Shown in pieces: positions 1 to 7,331 of a stretch of 50,574 bases of DNA. The stretch's first letter is position 1; each line of letters begins with the position of its first letter. The notes beneath the pieces were generated by a model that searched no databases, had not been told where the DNA came from, and was given only the letters and a program-made list of their open reading frames with translations. The stretch is from NCBI RefSeq assembly GCF_000430525.1, contig NZ_AUME01000021.1, positions 1-50,574 on the forward strand. The letters run 5' to 3'. This DNA comes from Prevotella corporis DSM 18810 = JCM 8529 (GTDB taxonomy: Bacteria > Bacteroidota > Bacteroidia > Bacteroidales > Bacteroidaceae). The translations under genes and the position numbers were made by a program.

Positions 1-86
1 GCTTTGGCAATGTCTTTTTGTTTCATTCCGTTTTGGAGTAGCACAGAAATTGTGTACCTTTGCTCCGAGGTTAATTGTTTGTACAT
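1..86 (-). CDS. IS30-family transposase, N-terminal fragment cut by the window edge
   Basis: Reading the minus strand from the ATG at 84-86 gives MYKQLTSEQRYT followed by an HTH that begins KQKDIAKA, and it runs off the window edge. The same residues open the longer copy at 50410, which continues into the helix-turn-helix typical of IS30-family transposases. Only about 28 codons are visible, so the catalytic DDE domain cannot be judged. The 86 coding bases shared with the right copy are identical. The presumed -7 promoter box of this copy reads TAAATATG (minus strand, 95-102), one base off the TAAATTTG of the right copy, so its expression may be reduced. Confidence 0.8.
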   Translation of the reverse strand, partial: MYKQLTSEQRYTISVLLQNGMKQKDIAK

Positions 87-134
87 AGCAATGCATATTT
101 AATTAATCTTTGGGAGACAGAGGTCTCCCTTTTT
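32..134 (+). ncRNA. Putative antisense RNA of the IS30 element (left copy): promoter, short transcript, terminator
   Basis: On the plus strand, antisense to the transposase, there is TTTG at 32-35, a 19-base spacer, then TACCTTTG at 55-62, a full match to the Bacteroidota -33/-7 promoter. Transcription would start near 67-69, cross the transposase start codon (84-86) and upstream region, and meet a perfect 7-bp stem (GGGAGAC/GTCTCCC, 112-129) followed by five T at 130-134. The product would be about 65 nt and complementary to the translation start of the transposase mRNA. This is inference from sequence only; the identical arrangement is in the right copy. Confidence 0.4.
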
Positions 135-267
135 CATTTTTATGCATTGCTTGCTGATTTTTCCACTCATGGGGGCTGCTCGCCCCCAAACCCCTCGGGG
201 TTTTCAGGCATAGATTATTAAGCTACACCCGTACTTGGGATTGCAGTTCTATGTTGAACTTGCGCTT

Positions 268-306
268 TTGTTTTCATGGTTTTGGTTTTAAAACATTGTA
301 CCTTTG
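268..306 (+). promoter_or_regulatory. Promoter for the RluA-type gene
   Basis: TACCTTTG at 299-306 matches the Bacteroidota -7 consensus TAnnTTTG. The -33 element is poor (TTTG at 281-284 is too close, at 267-270 too far). Only five bases separate the box from the ATG at 312, so the transcript would have almost no leader. Confidence 0.45.
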
Positions 307-311
307 CAGTT

Positions 312-1214
312 ATGATAAAAAAGCAAAACCCATTCTTTCGCAAAGCACGGTACGAACAAATGGAAGTCCGCGAGGAAGCTCCTTTGCTGGAGTGGCTGCT
401 TGCAAACTTGAGTCAAAGCAAGTCAAAGACCAAGGCAACCTTACATAATCATGGCGTAAAGGTGAATAGGCGTTTGGTGACAAAATTCGACTATATGCTC
501 AAGCCAGGAGATCATGTTTCTATTAGTACAAGCAAGAAAAATGATACGTTTCAAAGCAAACATGTCAAGTTGGTCTATGAGGACCGCTACTTGGTTGTCG
601 TAGAGAAAAATAACGGAATATTGTCAATGGCCGCTGGACATATGTCTCTTAATGTTAAAAAGGTACTGGATGATTATTTCCACAAATCTCATCAGAAATG
701 TACGGCACATGTCGTTCATCGTCTTGACCGCGATACATCTGGCTTAATGATTTACGCAAAGAGCATGGAGGTTGAGCAACTTCTTGAGCACGACTGGCAT
801 AATATTGTGTACGATCGTAGATATATTGCTGTGTTGAGTGGGCAGATGGAGGATAATGAGGGAGTTATTGCCAATTGGCTGAAAGACAACAAGGCTTATG
901 TCACCTATAGTTCACCAGTTGACAATGGAGGTAAATATGCAGTCTCACATTTTCATGTGTTGGATCGTTCTGCCAACTACTCTCTTGTAGAATTTAAATT
1001 GGAAACTGGCCGAAAAAATCAAATCCGTGTTCATGCTGCCGATATGAACCATCCTGTTTGTGGTGACATTAAATATGGAAACGGCGATGACCCTATCCAT
1101 AGACTGGCACTTCATGCTTATGTGCTCTGTTTCTATCACCCCTTGACGCATCAGCCGATGGAGTTTTCAACTTCAATTCCTATAAGTTTCAGGAAAGTAT
1201 TTGCTAAAAGATAA
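312..1214 (+). CDS. RluA-family pseudouridine synthase
   Basis: Converts uridine to pseudouridine in RNA, probably 23S rRNA. The 300-residue protein has an N-terminal S4-like RNA-binding segment (about residues 24-70, including GVKVNRRLVTKFDYMLKPGD) and the RluA catalytic motif HRLDRDTSG at 136-144, where Asp139 would be the nucleophile; GRKNQIRVHA lies further on, as in RluA/RluC/RluD. The reading frame stays open upstream to 276, but ATG 312 is preferred because the S4-containing homologues start about there and a TAnnTTTG box ends at 306. It is the first gene after the left IS end. The exact target nucleotide (RluD- or RluC-like) cannot be told. Confidence 0.9.
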   Translation: MIKKQNPFFRKARYEQMEVREEAPLLEWLLANLSQSKSKTKATLHNHGVKVNRRLVTKFDYMLKPGDHVSISTSKKNDTFQSKHVKLVYEDRYLVVVEKNNGILSMAAGHMSLNVKKVLDDYFHKSHQKCTAHVVHRLDRDTSGLMIYAKSMEVEQLLEHDWHNIVYDRRYIAVLSGQMEDNEGVIANWLKDNKAYVTYSSPVDNGGKYAVSHFHVLDRSANYSLVEFKLETGRKNQIRVHAADMNHPVCGDIKYGNGDDPIHRLALHAYVLCFYHPLTHQPMEFSTSIPISFRKVFAKR

Positions 1215-1219
1215 ATTAT

Positions 1220-1375
1220 ATGGCTAATTTAGAATATTACCTTGCTATCATTGCAGTTGTTGTAATTGGTGTTTTCCTCATCAAAGAGGTAGCAGGCTGT
1301 ATTTTCAAGGCAGCAATTACACTTGTTGCGCTTGTTGTAGTTCTCTACCTTCTTAGAGTTTTAGGCCATATTTAA
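1220..1375 (+). CDS. Small hydrophobic membrane protein, 51 residues, unknown function
   Basis: The ATG lies five bases after the stop of the pseudouridine synthase gene, so the two are probably cotranscribed. The protein starts MANLEYYLAIIAVVV and has two hydrophobic stretches (about residues 7-22 and 29-47) separated by a short segment with Lys, Glu and Cys (IKEVAGCIFK), which suggests two membrane helices. It ends in a TAA codon at 1373-1375. I do not recognise a named family. Support for it being real: a good ATG, tight spacing, and strongly biased membrane-type composition across the whole frame. Confidence 0.6.
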   Translation: MANLEYYLAIIAVVVIGVFLIKEVAGCIFKAAITLVALVVVLYLLRVLGHI

Positions 1376-1521
1376 TGACGTGATAAATAAGAGACAAATA
1401 ATATTGATTATCAGGTGCATAATTCATAATGACTTTAGTTTCTGTTTAATTTTATAAAATAAAGTTGGATAAACTTGACTTCTGTCAGAATTTCAAAGCT
1501 ACTCAATAAAAATAAATAATA

Positions 1522-1989
1522 ATGACAAACGAAGAATTAATGCGGAGGGCTATTGAGCTCTCAGAGAATAGTGTTAAAAGTGGTGGCGGTCCCTTTGGTG
1601 CGGTCATTGCTCGTGATGGTGAAATTATAGCCGAAGGTAGCAACAATGTCACAATCGACATGGATCCTACGGCCCATGCTGAGGTCTCTACCATTCGGAA
1701 AGCTTGCAAGAAATTAGGAACTTTCGACTTGAGTGGTTGTGTTATTTATACTTCATGCGAGCCTTGCCCGATGTGTTTCGGTGCTATTTATTGGGCACAT
1801 CTCGAAAAGATATATTATGCAAACGACCGTAAGGATGCAGGAAAGATTGGTTTTGATGATGATTTTATATATGAAGAGATTGCGGTAAAGCCTCAATATC
1901 GCAAAAAGCCATCTGAAATTCTCCTTCGTAATGAGGCTATTAATGCTTTCAGAATGTGGGAGAAGAAAGAAGATAAGACAGAATATTAA
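1522..1989 (+). CDS. guaD: Guanine deaminase-type nucleoside/nucleobase deaminase
   Basis: Member of the zinc-dependent cytidine deaminase-like fold. The zinc motifs are HAE (His52, Glu54) and PCPMC (Cys82, Cys85). The context SCEPCPMCFGAIYWA and the later GKIGFDDDFIYEEIAV fit the GuaD branch (guanine to xanthine plus ammonia) better than TadA or CDA, and 155 residues is the usual GuaD length. The start ATG follows an AT-rich 146-bp spacer from the small membrane protein and is probably separately transcribed. A related purine or nucleoside deaminase specificity remains possible. Confidence 0.8.
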   Translation: MTNEELMRRAIELSENSVKSGGGPFGAVIARDGEIIAEGSNNVTIDMDPTAHAEVSTIRKACKKLGTFDLSGCVIYTSCEPCPMCFGAIYWAHLEKIYYANDRKDAGKIGFDDDFIYEEIAVKPQYRKKPSEILLRNEAINAFRMWEKKEDKTEY

Positions 1990-2052
1990 ATAGTCAGTGA
2001 GAATCATTCTGTCTGTGATATGACCTATCAGCTCATTCCACAGGCAGTTTTT

Positions 2053-2679
2053 TTATTTTTGAGGGAAAAGCCTTTCGAACTCCGCCCGTAATTTAGATTC
2101 ATCGTCTATTGTTTCACGAATCGAATCTAAGTTTTTAGCATTGGGAGAATTGGGAATCCAAAGTCGCATATACCCCGTTCGACTATATTTTGTTTTCATG
2201 TGCTCTAAGAATCGTATCCATTGTTCTTCTTTTCCCTTTTCAGGGTAATTCTCTATTCCGAACTCAATGGCACGAGTGAAAACGATTTCTGGGGTAAGAT
2301 CTCTGTCAGCTTCTGCAACAATCTTACCATAAATGCTTCGGGGGACACGAGAGCTGCTGGCACGATGGTCTTCAACAGCTTCTTTCATTATGCGGATTTG
2401 TTCGGGTGAGAACCACTTCCTCAACCGTGCATCGTTCAATAGTATCTTCCCACTTGTTAGATGATGAATGGCCCGTGGCCCTTCCATTCCAAGGTCATGG
2501 TAAGCTGCAATAACATAGACCATATTGCAGTCAGCGCCCGTAACTGGCACCAAGTCAAGTGAGTTTTTTATAACTCTCTGTGCATGTATAAGTCCGTGTG
2601 ATTTGCCAAATGCATTGTACCGAGGGAGGATTTGCTGTTCAACAAACTCCATTATTTCCAAATTGACATCTTTTGCCAT
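2053..2679 (-). CDS. HD-domain metal-dependent phosphohydrolase
   Basis: A 208-residue soluble protein with the HD signature: His32 (in HGLIHAQRV), His61-Asp62 (AAYHDLG), His104 (VEDHRAS) and Asp124 (EADRD). Such proteins bind two metals and hydrolyse phosphate esters of nucleotides or related compounds; the substrate cannot be predicted from sequence. It starts seven bases after menA stops, on the same strand, so it is likely the second gene of that transcript. Confidence 0.8.
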   Translation of the reverse strand: MAKDVNLEIMEFVEQQILPRYNAFGKSHGLIHAQRVIKNSLDLVPVTGADCNMVYVIAAYHDLGMEGPRAIHHLTSGKILLNDARLRKWFSPEQIRIMKEAVEDHRASSSRVPRSIYGKIVAEADRDLTPEIVFTRAIEFGIENYPEKGKEEQWIRFLEHMKTKYSRTGYMRLWIPNSPNAKNLDSIRETIDDESKLRAEFERLFPQK

Positions 2680-2686
2680 ACAGATT

Positions 2687-3616
2687 TTAGATTGCTAAAA
2701 ATAATATTCCTATCGTGGAGAGAACGCCAAAGACGAACATGTTTCGTGCAGTTTGTCCAAGGATTTTGTTAAGTTCCTTTCCTTGTTTAATTCTTATCAT
2801 CTGTTTATAAGTACACAAGTGGAACAAAAAATATGTTAGCAAGAGCCCCATAGCAATGAAGCTTAGTGGACTTCTATCAAGAAGATAGGCTATTACCATA
2901 AGAAAGGTTCCTATTAAACCTAACAACAGATAAAGGCGTTCGGCATTCTGCTCACCTATTCTTACTACAAGTGTCATTTTCTCATCTCGTTTGTCGTTAA
3001 CTCGGTCGCGGTAATTATTTACAACAAGCAATGTGTCTATTACCAATCCACAAGCTATTGAGGCTATAATTACTTGCATCGTGACAGTTTGAAAGTGTTC
3101 GGGTAGGGATAAATAATAACTCATACAAACAGGAATAATGCCAAAAAAGATGAGAACGAGCAAGTCGCCTAATCCCCAATAAGATAAGGTTGTTGTATAG
3201 AGAAAACAGAAAATAACGCATACTAATCCTATAATTATCATTTCTAATCCACCATAGATTATGAGTGGCAATCCCAAAATTGCAGCAGTAATTGTTGTAA
3301 TGATAAGTCCTCGGCGCATCGCTGGGAGAGTTATCCAGCCTTCAGAACATGCACGTTTCGGCCCAAGTCTTGTCTCTTTGTCATCGTTTCCTTTAATACA
3401 GTCAAAATAGTCGTTAATAAAGTTTGCGTCAATCTGCATTACAAATGCAAAGAAAAAACAAAAAATTGCTGGAATTACTTGAAAGTTTTCCCATCCCACA
3501 TCCTTAGCTGCTAATGAAACTCCGATCATTACAGGCACTGCAGCTCCAGTAAGTGTTTTTGGACGTGCGGCAAGTACCCATGCTCTAAAAGAATTTGTCT
3601 CAATGTCAGATTTCAT
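2687..3616 (-). CDS. menA: 1,4-dihydroxy-2-naphthoate polyprenyltransferase
   Basis: Integral membrane prenyltransferase of the UbiA superfamily that attaches the isoprenoid tail to 1,4-dihydroxy-2-naphthoate in menaquinone synthesis. Both Asp-rich prenyl-diphosphate motifs are present: NDYFDCIKGNDD at about residues 68-79 and DTLLVVNNYRDRVNDKRDE at about 194-212; the start region ARPKTLTGAAVPV is typical of MenA. About eight or nine hydrophobic helices in 309 residues. The frame also opens one codon earlier with TTG; the ATG at 3616 is chosen. Transcribed with the HD-domain gene downstream. Confidence 0.92.
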   Translation of the reverse strand: MKSDIETNSFRAWVLAARPKTLTGAAVPVMIGVSLAAKDVGWENFQVIPAIFCFFFAFVMQIDANFINDYFDCIKGNDDKETRLGPKRACSEGWITLPAMRRGLIITTITAAILGLPLIIYGGLEMIIIGLVCVIFCFLYTTTLSYWGLGDLLVLIFFGIIPVCMSYYLSLPEHFQTVTMQVIIASIACGLVIDTLLVVNNYRDRVNDKRDEKMTLVVRIGEQNAERLYLLLGLIGTFLMVIAYLLDRSPLSFIAMGLLLTYFLFHLCTYKQMIRIKQGKELNKILGQTARNMFVFGVLSTIGILFLAI

Positions 3617-3657
3617 CAATGATAAAAATGATTAGTCTTTATGTATTCGCTATTAAT

Positions 3658-6039
3658 TTAATTAAAGAAGTTCCAGCTTACTCCGAATCTAAATATGCGT
3701 TCATTAAGTGGATAGTGGGGAGTGAAGAAGTAGTTTCCTCCATTACTGCTATTCACGTGCGAAATCATTACGAAGAAACGAGTGTGTTGCAATTGGAAGT
3801 TTGCATATGCATTAAGAACCGGATAACCACCTATTTTTGTTTGGCTTTCGGTGTTTTCTTGAATACCAAATGATCCAACTCCTGGAATATATTCGGGCGC
3901 ATTGTACTTTGTGAAGTAACGCATATCAATCCCTAAATCACACTTTAAGACCTTGGCAATTGTAAAACGGGTAAATAAATTGGAATAAATGTTCAGAGTT
4001 GGGGTAGGTAGAACTGCATCATCACTCGATTTCTGTAGAGTGATAACATTTTGCCAATTAAAAATTCCCAGCCTGAAGTTTTGAAGGAGTTGGAGAGTAA
4101 GCAAGCTGATTGCTCCACTGTGCTGCCTTACATTTACATCATTTGCTTCAATAAGGAAATTATCACCATTCGTTACCCTGTTGTTTTGCAGTCCAAAATA
4201 AGTATAATTTTTTATGAGGTCATATCCAACACGAAGCCTTGTATTGGTTTTCTTCAAAGAAAATTCGCCTATGATTCGTGAGTGAATAAGTTGATTCAGG
4301 TTGTTGTCCCACCAATAATGGCGAGAACGGAATGTGTTCATGTAGAATGAAGGAGCAGACCGATGGAAAAATGCTGTAGCAGCCAGTTGAACAGTGTCTC
4401 CGAATAAAGGAAAATTTAAATCGGTATGTCCGTCAACATGCAATTGTCCTGACCTCTCACCAGCTACCCAAGCTTCTGCACTCACATCATAATGTAGAGT
4501 CTTTCCTTCGGTCTTAATTAATTGTCCTCCAACAGATACATCATGTTGATTCCACTTCTCAAACCCCGAAAATGTTGCAACTGTTGAACCTGTGGCAGCC
4601 AATATACTTGGCAACTCGTAATGGCGCAACTCGTATGACACAAAAGCCTTAACTCCGGCTTTAGCCCATTTGTTGAAGCCTTCGAGGAGAGCTATTGCAA
4701 ATGTGTTTTTAAGAGTCCAATGTTTGGTTACATCGTAGATGGAATCACCCGAATTTATCTGTTGCCTATAATAATCATTTAAATAGTATTTGTCTGGTGT
4801 CTGATATGCTTGGTATATTCGGCGATAATTACTAAAGCGTGCTGTATGAATAAAACTCGTTACAGGTACGTATTCATCTTTCATCCATTGGTTGGCATCA
4901 CCCTTATTCTCAGGGGATTTGAGTGCTTTAGAAGTCTGAACAGAATCTTGGCTACTGGTGTTGTCATTCTTTTGATTGCTGATAGGGGGGGCGTCTGAAG
5001 AAGGAGCCTCTCCCATAATCTTTGCATCATCAGGTCGTCCTACTGTTTTTTTGTTCTTATCGTATTCTTTCTCGTTGAACTCCTCACCGCTTCGTTCTGA
5101 TTCCCGTCTTGCTTTTTGTTTTGCCTCTTCAGCTTTTTGTGCTTCCTTGGATTTAATCGCGAACTTTTTGGCGTTGATTTCGTCTTCAGTCATAGGAACT
5201 TTTCTATAGAATCCAAGACTATATCTGTGGTTAAAAAATACGTGCTGATTATCATTTCTGTTCCAGTTTTTTGAAAGAACTGTCGGAATCTCATTCGTTC
5301 CATACGAATCTTTGAATGACTCTGGATGAGTGATATATGCATCGTTTGTTATTCCACCACCTTCTGCTACTTTTTGATGATTGAGCGAAAAGGCAAGATG
5401 GGCCTTATATTTCTCACCCGTATAGCTTCCCCATATAGAATAATGTATGTGAGAGGTACTCTGATTAGTATAATATCCTCGTCCATAGAGATAGTCAAAC
5501 TTAAAACCAAACCCCCATCTTTTTCCTGCATTAATGGCAAATAATGCTTTGAAATGGTCCTCGCCGTTTGTTCGGTTCCCAGCTCCATTATATGAGAGAT
5601 TAGTTATAGGAGAAAGAGTTGATGTATAACGAAAATTCGCTTGATCAACAATAACTTGATCATAAGGATTTAGAAATAGAAATTCTAGTGGATTCTTCCG
5701 ATCAATAAAAATGCGGTTCTGACGTGGAGATCCAAGATTGCCCAGTGAATTGTACTCACCTCGTAGTCCTGTATTGAATATGGTGTTCATATACATTTCA
5801 GAAAGAGTGTCAGGAGTAACATTCTTTCTGTCGCCGAAACGCTCATCGATAGTCCACACCTTCAAACCACGAGGAATTTCCTTATGCTGACTTTGGATAG
5901 AGTCAGACCTGCCTAACTGTCGGTTGTTACCATAACCATTTGCACTGAAAGTGTCATCATTGGTTATTTCATTATTGTTCTGCGCTTTGATGGTTAAGAA
6001 AACCATCAGTGTTACAATTACAAAGAAATATCTCTTCAT
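3658..6039 (-). CDS. Putative porin, large outer-membrane beta-barrel protein
   Basis: A 793-residue exported protein with a signal peptide (about residues 1-19, ending IKAQ), long stretches of alternating aromatic/polar strands and a C-terminal Phe-rich strand ending SWNFFN, as in outer-membrane barrels. It resembles the Bacteroidota family annotated putative porin. Around residues 280-390 lies an unusual charged, Lys/Glu-rich insertion (KEAQKAEEAKQKARRESE and following), likely an extended coiled or disordered loop rather than barrel. It starts in a TAATG overlap with the 79-residue protein, so translation is probably coupled. Confidence 0.75.
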   Translation of the reverse strand: MKRYFFVIVTLMVFLTIKAQNNNEITNDDTFSANGYGNNRQLGRSDSIQSQHKEIPRGLKVWTIDERFGDRKNVTPDTLSEMYMNTIFNTGLRGEYNSLGNLGSPRQNRIFIDRKNPLEFLFLNPYDQVIVDQANFRYTSTLSPITNLSYNGAGNRTNGEDHFKALFAINAGKRWGFGFKFDYLYGRGYYTNQSTSHIHYSIWGSYTGEKYKAHLAFSLNHQKVAEGGGITNDAYITHPESFKDSYGTNEIPTVLSKNWNRNDNQHVFFNHRYSLGFYRKVPMTEDEINAKKFAIKSKEAQKAEEAKQKARRESERSGEEFNEKEYDKNKKTVGRPDDAKIMGEAPSSDAPPISNQKNDNTSSQDSVQTSKALKSPENKGDANQWMKDEYVPVTSFIHTARFSNYRRIYQAYQTPDKYYLNDYYRQQINSGDSIYDVTKHWTLKNTFAIALLEGFNKWAKAGVKAFVSYELRHYELPSILAATGSTVATFSGFEKWNQHDVSVGGQLIKTEGKTLHYDVSAEAWVAGERSGQLHVDGHTDLNFPLFGDTVQLAATAFFHRSAPSFYMNTFRSRHYWWDNNLNQLIHSRIIGEFSLKKTNTRLRVGYDLIKNYTYFGLQNNRVTNGDNFLIEANDVNVRQHSGAISLLTLQLLQNFRLGIFNWQNVITLQKSSDDAVLPTPTLNIYSNLFTRFTIAKVLKCDLGIDMRYFTKYNAPEYIPGVGSFGIQENTESQTKIGGYPVLNAYANFQLQHTRFFVMISHVNSSNGGNYFFTPHYPLNERIFRFGVSWNFFN

Positions 6040-6278
6040 TAACGGAATATACGGAGTATAACTTCTATAAATTTAAATACCATTGAGACAAGAACAATGA
6101 TTGTTCCCGTATTCTGGTATTCAGGAATAAGGTAAAAAATAATTCCAACAATTGCCCCCAGCATAAATATCGAATTGAGCCATTGACGTATACCTAAGAA
6201 ACGATCCTGTTCCTTTTGAGGCCGTAATCTATGGTTAGGGCGACGAATTGTGCTATTTTGTCTTTCTTCGGTCATCAT
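6039..6278 (-). CDS. Small membrane protein, 79 residues, unknown function
   Basis: An Arg/Gln-rich N-terminal half (residues 1-30) is followed by two hydrophobic segments (about 33-50 and 58-75). Its stop codon overlaps the ATG of the porin gene by one base (TAATG), and it begins one base after the DUF4468 gene stops, so the three genes form one translationally coupled operon. No named family recognised; a small inner-membrane partner of the envelope proteins beside it is a guess. Confidence 0.7.
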   Translation of the reverse strand: MMTEERQNSTIRRPNHRLRPQKEQDRFLGIRQWLNSIFMLGAIVGIIFYLIPEYQNTGTIIVLVSMVFKFIEVILRIFR

Positions 6279-6279
6279 T

Positions 6280-7233
6280 TTATTTTAAAGCAGTTGCAAA
6301 TCCTTCAAAGATTTCATTTTTACGATCTATAGTTGTTCTGCGGAATTTACCCGCAATAGGTAAAAGACGAGTACGTTTCTTGTTGACAGCATATTTGTCA
6401 GTTATCATTTCTTCAGCTTTATAGTTAGTCACAGAACCCGAAACTTCATAAGCATAATTCAATCGGTTCATAATTAGTTCTGCTTGCCCATCAGAACAAG
6501 AGACCTGTAAGATATAAGTAAATTTGGCTCTATCGACTGAAAAGAAATTTGATGAGAAAATTAAATATTCTTTCATCGATGCAACGATTCCATGCCTTTC
6601 TGGATTAACTAATGAGATCTGACTTCCTTCCAACTGATTCTTTCCTTGCGTAATTTTTGTCAAATATTCAAAAGCCTTGCCATACAGTTCTTTGGCACTT
6701 TTACCTGGGGCATCAAATTTTTGTGACCAGATAACTTCATTATTCACAAACGGGACTATACCTTCCTGCAAATAATATGTCTTATTGTTTACTTCGTTAT
6801 TAGGAACAGTAGTTGCCCTATCCTCAACATTGTTTTTAGTTGGAACTGACCAAGTATTAGGAGTAGGGGCTATAGTCTCTTCTTCTGATGACTCAACAAT
6901 ATTCCTTTCTTGAGAGTTCTTAAGGCTTTTTACTGATTCTTGATTCAACCGAGCTGCCTCGGTATTGAGTCGATCAGCTTCAGCTTTTGTTTCTTCTATT
7001 TTCTTTTTAATAGCTAACGTTTTGTTCTTAGTTTCTTCTTGCTGCGTTTCTTTTGTTTTTGCCTTGGCATTGAGTCGGGCTTTGACAACATTTTCTTGTG
7101 CCTGTTTTAATTCTGCTTGTGCTTTTGCAAGCTGAAGTTGAGCTTGCTCAAGTTGTTGCTCCGGGGTTAATGTACTCTGGGCAGACATAACCATAGGAAG
7201 GCACACCATTAACGTAATCAATATCGTTCTCAT
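6280..7233 (-). CDS. DUF4468-type secreted protein with N-terminal coiled coil
   Basis: 317 residues: a signal peptide (residues 1-17, ending SAQ), a long Gln/Ala/Lys/Glu-rich coiled coil (about 22-105), a linker, and a C-terminal globular domain (about 155-265, starting GIVPFVNNEVIWSQKFDAPG) that matches what I know of DUF4468, a TBP-like fold common in Bacteroidota secreted proteins. Function unknown. First gene of the operon with the 79-residue membrane protein and the porin; the TACCTTTG box at 7262-7269 precedes it. Confidence 0.75.
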   Translation of the reverse strand: MRTILITLMVCLPMVMSAQSTLTPEQQLEQAQLQLAKAQAELKQAQENVVKARLNAKAKTKETQQEETKNKTLAIKKKIEETKAEADRLNTEAARLNQESVKSLKNSQERNIVESSEEETIAPTPNTWSVPTKNNVEDRATTVPNNEVNNKTYYLQEGIVPFVNNEVIWSQKFDAPGKSAKELYGKAFEYLTKITQGKNQLEGSQISLVNPERHGIVASMKEYLIFSSNFFSVDRAKFTYILQVSCSDGQAELIMNRLNYAYEVSGSVTNYKAEEMITDKYAVNKKRTRLLPIAGKFRRTTIDRKNEIFEGFATALK

Positions 7234-7261
7234 AAATAAATTAAGACTTCTTTATATCAAG

Positions 7262-7269
7262 CAAAGGTA
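7262..7269 (-). promoter_or_regulatory. -7 box for the DUF4468/porin operon
   Basis: Minus strand reads TACCTTTG, a full TAnnTTTG match, 28 bases upstream of the ATG at 7233. No clear -33 element was seen. Confidence 0.5.
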
Positions 7270-7331
7270 TGAAAAAATAGTTTATCGTTAAACGGTTATA
7301 AGGTTTTTAACGTTTTAACTTTAACTTTTAA

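Larger units (their letters stand above)
1..264 (-). mobile_element. IS30-family element, left copy (5' end only)
   Basis: Bases 1-264 are the reverse complement of 50232-50495 without any gap and with five mismatches (at 96 and four within about 35 bases near 187-210). Homology stops abruptly after TTGCG at 261-264, which I take as the outer end of the element. Inside are the transposase start, a hairpin with T-run at 112-134, and GC-rich inverted repeats around 171-200. No target duplication can be tested because the other end of the element lies outside the window. Confidence 0.8.

Noticed and set aside
276..448. N-terminal extension and alternative frame before the RluA-type start
   Set aside because: The extension contains the promoter box; the alternative frame is a shadow.
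3595..3873. 92-codon plus-strand frame at the end of the porin gene
   Set aside because: Antisense to the menA start and the porin C-terminus, both well supported.
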